NCBI RefSeq assembly: GCF_030445035.2
Contig: NC_080677.1
Coordinates: 159,775,169-159,839,168 of the forward strand
DNA: 64,000 nucleotides
Source of the DNA: Dasypus novemcinctus
Lineage: Eukaryota > Chordata > Mammalia > Cingulata > Dasypodidae
Reading direction: 5' to 3'
Part shown: positions 59,281-64,000 of the stretch, one piece after another
Layout: every line of letters starts with the position of its first letter
How positions within the stretch are numbered: the first letter of the stretch is position 1
The notes under the pieces: model-generated
What the model saw: the letters and a program-made list of their open reading frames with translations, nothing else
Database searches by the model: none
Told to the model about the DNA's origin: nothing
Translations under genes and position numbers: made by a program

Positions 59281-59967
59281 ACTCAGTCTTATCGTCTAGG
59301 AGCAATTCACTGAAACTTTAGGCTATGCTCTCTGGGCTGCTGGTTATACCCTCTGTTTCATTATGCCTTTCCATAAGAAATGTCTATTGTTCACATCTGA
59401 GTAATTTTCTCAGACTGTTTTCTGGCTCAAGTACTTTGGGGGTCCAAAAGCCAATTTAAATTTTAGCCCAAGTTGATGGTTCATAAAATTCTCTTAAAAA
59501 CTTTGGTTTTCTGTGAATTTCATTGGGTTCACTCCAATAGATGAAAATTTCACCCACAAATCTCATCAAGGTAAGACTTACTCCTCCTCGACTGGTGAGG
59601 ACCAATGCTCTTTAGAGTCTTAGAAGCCCTACTATTTAGCAAAAATGATACTATATGTGGCAAGCCTTTAAGAACATTAGAGGGTCTTTGCCTGATTGAA
59701 TATTTTTCTGAGCCACCAACTTGCATCTTTGTGATGTCTCAACAAAAGGTCTTATAGCTGCACCCTATATTTAATCTTTGCCCAGAAACCGTTTCTTAAT
59801 TTTAGCCTCGTTTGCCGTCTATGGTTGGACATGAGAAATAATTTTATCTTCAATCCCAGAAAGTCCTAAACCTTTATATTTAAGAGTTCTTTCTTTAGCT
59901 TATTTCTCTTCTCTTGCATTTTCCTGTATACAGCTAGAAGAAATCAGGTGTTCTGCCTGAACACCTT
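59281..59967. other. Unassigned sequence
   Basis: No gene or confident repeat. Possible further old L1 sequence. Confidence 0.3.
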
Positions 59968-60610
59968 CTGTTTTAGTTTGCCAAAGGGCTGCTAATGCAA
60001 AGGGCTGCTAATGCAAAGTTCCAGAAATGAGTTGGAAAAGGGAATTTATTTGGGGTAAAAGCTTCCAGTTCCAAGGCTGTGAAAGTCCATCTCAAGACAC
60101 CGTAAGTGGTACTTTCTCCCCAAAGTCAGCTGCCACGTGGTGAAGCAAGATGACTGCCCATCTCTGCCAAGGGCTCTTCCTTTCTGCAGCTATAGGCAAA
60201 ACTGGCATAGGGCTTGTCTCTTACTGGGCCTCCTCTCTGCTTTCTTCCCAAGTTCAACTGTAAGTTGGCAGGCATATGGCTCATTTCTCCTGGGCCTCAG
60301 CTATTTGAGCCTCTCAGGGACTTCTCTCCTTGAGCTCAGCTGAGGGCAAAGCTGGAGTCCTTTCTGCAATAATCACGGGGTCAAATATGGCAGCTTCCTT
60401 TATCTGTGTCTGTGTCTTTCTCTCTCTGGGTCTCCATTTATATCAGATCCCCAGCCAGACCCAAACTGGCTCATGGCTCACTGATGTAGTCCAATCAAAA
60501 GCCCTAAATCGATCTTATCAAGTAATCTAATCAAAGGACACTCAACCCAATTTAATGCAGTTAAAGGGTATCACCCCCACAGGAATAGAGTAGTTTAAAA
60601 ACATACTCTT
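59968..60610 (-). mobile_element. MaLR-type LTR, xenarthran variant, minus strand
   Basis: On the plus strand it opens 'ctgttttagtttgccaaagg', the antisense of the 'ctttggctgactaataca'-type end seen at 47794. 'gggaatttatttggggtaaa', 'gccacgtggtgaagcaagat' and 'cctaatc'-like phrases near the far side complete the pattern. A 16-bp tandem duplication 'aaagggctgctaatgc' sits near its 3' edge. Confidence 0.7.
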
Positions 60611-60839
60611 TCTCTTTTGGGGATTCATAAAATATTCTCAAACTGCCTACCTTCTTATCAAGATCATCCATTATTAAGAATATTTTCTACTTTCCACATT
60701 ACTTCAGCCACAGTATTTTTAAATCTTCCACCTGTACATCTCCTATCCTCCAAGTTTCAATAGCATTTTCTTCACTCTCCTTTAAGCCTTTTTCAACAGC
60801 CTTGTCAATGAACATTGGGCTTCTATTCTCATAAAATTA

Positions 60840-61990
60840 GAGTCCAGGATGCAATCCAGATGAAAGAATCAGGAACATGTCCTTTCATTCTCAAGGGAAA
60901 AGACAATCCACATAAGATGACTCAGATATTGGAATTATCCTATATAGTTATAAAGCAGCTATTATTGCTATGGTCCCTGATGTATAGGAAAACACACATG
61001 AAATAAAAGAAAAGTTGAGAAATTTCAGCATAGAAGTTATAACAACAAAAAAAGAGCCAAACAGAAGTTTTAGAACTGCAAAATACATACACAATATTAA
61101 AAAATCATGGGATGAGCTCTTAAGAACAGAGATCACAGAGGAAAGCATTCATAAACCTGACATTAGATCAATTGAAATAACCTAATTTGAAGACTAGAGA
61201 GAAAAAGATTATTAAAAACACAACAAAAAAAACAAAACCTTCTAAACCTTCTATGAGTTCTATGTGACCATATAAAAATACTTAACATGTGTTTTGAGTC
61301 CTGGAAGAAGAGAAAGAGATTGGGACAGAAAAAAAACTTAAGAAGTAATGGCCAAAATTTCCCAAATTTGTTGAAAGACTTAAATGTACAAATAAAAGAA
61401 ACCATACTAATGCCAAGTAGGAGAGAGTCAAAGAAAATCATGGCTAGGCACATCATAAAATTGCTGACAATCAAAGATAAAGGAAAAGAATTGAAAACTG
61501 CTAGAGAAAAAAGACACACAACATGCAGGCAAAAAAATTATTTGAATGGCTGCAGTTTCTCATCAAAACCATGAAAACAAAACTTCTTTCATGAAGGACA
61601 ACATCAAGATTTTCAAATGTTTACACCCTTAATCTCAGCAATTCCATTTCTAGGAATTTGTTCTAAGGAAATAATCATGAAATGCCTAAAAATGCAATAC
61701 ACACATAAGATTGCTTACCAGAATGTTGCAAAAACAGTAACAACTGTATTCACTAAAGACAAAAATCCATTTAGTAAATAAATATTTATCAGTAGATGAT
61801 GGGTTACATATATTATTGGACATCTATATAAATTACTATGCAATCTTTTAAAATCTTGTTCGTATACTTATTGACATAGAAAGATGACCACAATCTCATT
61901 AAATTGTAAAAGGAGGCTATTAAAGGGCATGCCTAATATGAACTTAAATATTTTCTGAACTTAGGTACAGCAAGTTCTCACTAAGGTAAG
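60840..61990 (+). mobile_element. Old L1/HAL1-like element, plus strand, ORF2 mostly missing
   Basis: A 95-codon open part (61287-61574) contains 'NFPNLLKDLNVQIKET' and 'ARHIIKLLTIKDKGKEL', the RNA-binding half of ORF1. At about 61615 the sequence jumps to 'caattccatttctaggaatt', which belongs to the 3' part of ORF2. ORF1 is thus joined to an ORF2 end, with endonuclease and reverse transcriptase absent. This fits either a HAL1-type half-LINE or a deletion. Confidence 0.65.
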
Positions 61991-62189
61991 AAAGACAGTA
62001 TACCAACTTTGTTTAAGGAAAAAAGACTAAATGGTCAACTACCACTAAGTTCTTAATTACTATTACTTGCAACATTATTTCTTCTTGGTGTTAAAATTCT
62101 CAAATCACAGCCAAGAAGCAAAGCCATGTCCTCTTGATTTAAGTGAATTCCTCTTAAAAAGCTCACTTAATAGAACTGGCAGATTGTTT

Positions 62190-62725
62190 AAAATGGCCCC
62201 AATGAATCATGCCTCCCTGAGTCCCGACAGATGCCTTTGCAATGTGACTTTGCCACTCCCATCACGGGGTGGTATTGATTTCCCTACCCCATGAAAAAAA
62301 CTAGCCGGCCTTGTGACTTGCTTCGACCAGTGTAATGTGGTAGAAGTGGTTTGCTGGATTTCTGAGCCAATACTTTCAGTGCCTTGCAGCTTCTGCTTTT
62401 GCCTTTGGAACCCAGCAGCCATGTAAAGCCTGGAGAGAGGGACTCTGTGAAGGGAGGCCCGGAGGATGAGAAGCCATGTGGAGAAAGAAGCCACTTGGAG
62501 GAATGGGGGTACCAGGGCCCCAGGTCAGTGAGGGAGGCCACCTTGGGCCCTCTGGCTCCAGTTGAGCTGTCCCAGCTGGCCCCATATGGAACAAAGATCA
62601 GCCATCTCCACAGAGTTCTGCCTGAACTCTTGATCCACGTGGCTGCCAGCAGATGGTGGTTGTTTTAAGACACTAAACTTCATGGCAGTTTGTTATGCAA
62701 TAATAGGTGACTGGAATATGCCTTT
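62190..62725 (+). mobile_element. MLT1-like MaLR LTR, plus strand
   Basis: 'gtgacttgcttcgaccagtg', 'tgttttaagacactaaactt' and 'gcagtttgttatgcaataat' follow the order of MLT1-group LTRs, ending near 62725. Confidence 0.7.
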
Positions 62726-63600
62726 CAGATAAACATCTTGAGGCCAATTTATGCACTACCTATAGCTAGAGAATAAGCAAATGCCAGGAATGTAACTTAG
62801 TCACTATCTTGAGTGACAGCACAAGAGCAAAATAGTCCTGATAAAGAAGACTGAATTTAGGTATTAAAACAAAGTCGAATGAATTTACTCTGCAAGCAGG
62901 TATCAATCACTGAGATCCTAATATAAGAATGTGTTTCCTGTACCTTATGATTCAGGCACTTAGAATTGTAGCATTAAATGTATTTCACAAAGGTGTATGT
63001 GAAAATCCACAGTAACAGACATTAGTTTAAAGCACTGTTCTGCTAAAATGACTAACATAATTCATGGCCGTGAAAATTTTTTGTTAATTGTAGAGACATC
63101 TGCTATGCAAACTAATGATCCAAGTGAACGCAATGATGGTCAGATTACATATTCTTATTTCAATTACTCACACTACCTTTGGCAACTATTGTTTCTCCTT
63201 CCCAGTCCTAAACAAGCAATGCAGGTCCGGGACATTCCATTTGGTTAACAATATGAGAAACAAATATCACTCAGCAACTATTGAGAAACATAGTTTGAAA
63301 CAAAACTGTGCATTTAAAATCATAATTCTCCTATTCTACTGCAGAATTGATAATTAGCATTCACTTCAGAAATTAACCAAACTGATAAAGGATTGTAGGG
63401 ATTCTTCCCCTGTAAAGCAAATGATCCTAAAGAGAAGATCACTGCTTCTCCCAAGATTCTTTTAAAAATCTTCTCACACATATTATTTTATTATATTTCC
63501 ACAAAACATATTTATCGATTTTTTAGGTTAAGAAACAGACCTTTACAGATGAGAAAGATGTTCACTGTCACTATAAATAATAAAAGTATCTTTTACATTT
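62726..63600. other. Unassigned sequence, perhaps with a short MIR scrap
   Basis: No gene recognised. 'ttaagaaacagacctttac' near 63529 resembles a MIR core but is too short to call. Confidence 0.3.
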
Positions 63601-64000
63601 TATTTTTATTATTTATTTATTTATTTACTTCTCTCCCCTTCCCCCCCGCCCCGGTTGTCTGCTCTCTGTGTCCATTCGCTGTGTGTTCTTTTGTGACTGC
63701 TTCTATCCTTATCAGCAGCACCGGGAATCTGTTTGTTCTTGTTGCATCGTCTTGTGTCAGCTTTCCATGTGCGCGGTGCCATTCCTGGGCAGGTTGCATT
63801 TTCTTTCGCGCTGGGCGGCTCTGCTTACAGGGCGCACTCCTTACGCGTGGGGCTCCCCTACGCGGGGGACACCCCTGCATGGCAGGGCACTCCTTGCGCG
63901 CATCAGCACTGCGCATGGGCCAGCTCCACACGGGTCAAGGAGGCCCGGGGTCTGAACCGCGGACCTCCCATGTGGTAGGCGGATGCCTTAACGACTGAGC
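63601..64000 (-). mobile_element. DAS-type SINE, copy 9, cut by the window end
   Basis: A-rich tail on the minus strand ('attatttatttatttattta' on plus), C-rich pre-tail, and full body to the B box near 63950 ('ctgaaccgcgg' on plus). The last bases of the tRNA head lie beyond the window. Confidence 0.85.

Noticed and set aside
1..64000. CRISPR array, phage, plasmid, bacterial defence or biosynthetic system
   Set aside because: Repeat content, splice-like signals, AATAAA signals and SINE/L1/LTR structure are all vertebrate; no spaced short direct repeats or prokaryotic gene clusters exist here.

Overview
This is mammalian nuclear DNA and it reads as an intergenic or intronic stretch built mostly from layers of transposable elements. 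I found no intact protein-coding gene, no functional RNA gene, no CRISPR array and no bacterial-style operon. The lineage call is Xenarthra, most likely an armadillo (Dasypus). It rests on about ten copies of a roughly 400-bp tRNA-headed SINE of the DAS type, the class known from armadillos. Three further signals agree with that: shorter tRNA-Ala-like SINEs, L1 3' ends with a G-rich 3' UTR that I know from xenarthran genomes, and MaLR-type LTRs ending in a 'ctttggctgactaataca' motif. Family names are pattern-recognition calls made without a repeat library.

Layout. 1-3.4 kb: a young L1 3' end, an ERV LTR (type X), and two copies of a second LTR (type Y) lying tail to tail, one of them carrying a DAS SINE. 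3.4-9.7 kb: mostly unassigned sequence with an MLT2-like LTR, two SINEs, L2 fragments and a scrap of LTR X. 9.7-12.3 kb: an old L1 5'/ORF1 piece, another LTR Y carrying a SINE, a second full LTR X and a MER5A-like element. 12.3-19 kb: GC-richer, largely unassigned sequence with G-rich runs, MIRs and a solo LTR Y. 20-24.3 kb: an antisense, internally deleted L1 whose 5' UTR contains a 398-bp tandem repeat, abutting the poly(A) tail of another L1 3' fragment. 24.3-28.8 kb: mostly unassigned, with an MLT2-like LTR and one weak candidate exon. 28.8-36.7 kb: a nearly full-length, dead antisense L1 carrying three DAS SINEs.

37.0-38.4 kb: the clearest gene-related feature, a processed pseudogene of PPP1R11 (protein phosphatase 1 inhibitor subunit 11) on the minus strand. 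It has a poly(A) tail, a polyadenylation signal, a perfect 15-bp target-site duplication and one 7-bp tandem duplication that breaks the frame. 40-41.4 kb: two DAS SINEs flanking a hAT-type element. 41.4-47.3 kb: unassigned sequence with a small GC-rich block, L2/MIR relics and a (GT)n microsatellite. 47.3-49.6 kb: a MaLR LTR with internal sequence, then an L1 3' end. 49.7-56.4 kb: an MLT1-like LTR, unassigned AT-rich DNA with one candidate exon, and a young L1 3' insertion with a perfect 15-bp duplication. 56.4-64 kb: old L1/HAL1-like pieces (one with three small tRNA-SINEs stacked at one target site), several LTRs, and a DAS SINE cut by the window end.

The genes here do not work together in any system. 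The history is one of L1-driven retrotransposition (L1, SINEs, PPP1R11 copy) plus ERV LTR insertions. The most useful observations are datable nested insertions with visible target-site duplications, an inverted LTR pair, the deleted L1 with a repeated 5' UTR, and three low-confidence candidate exons on the minus strand.
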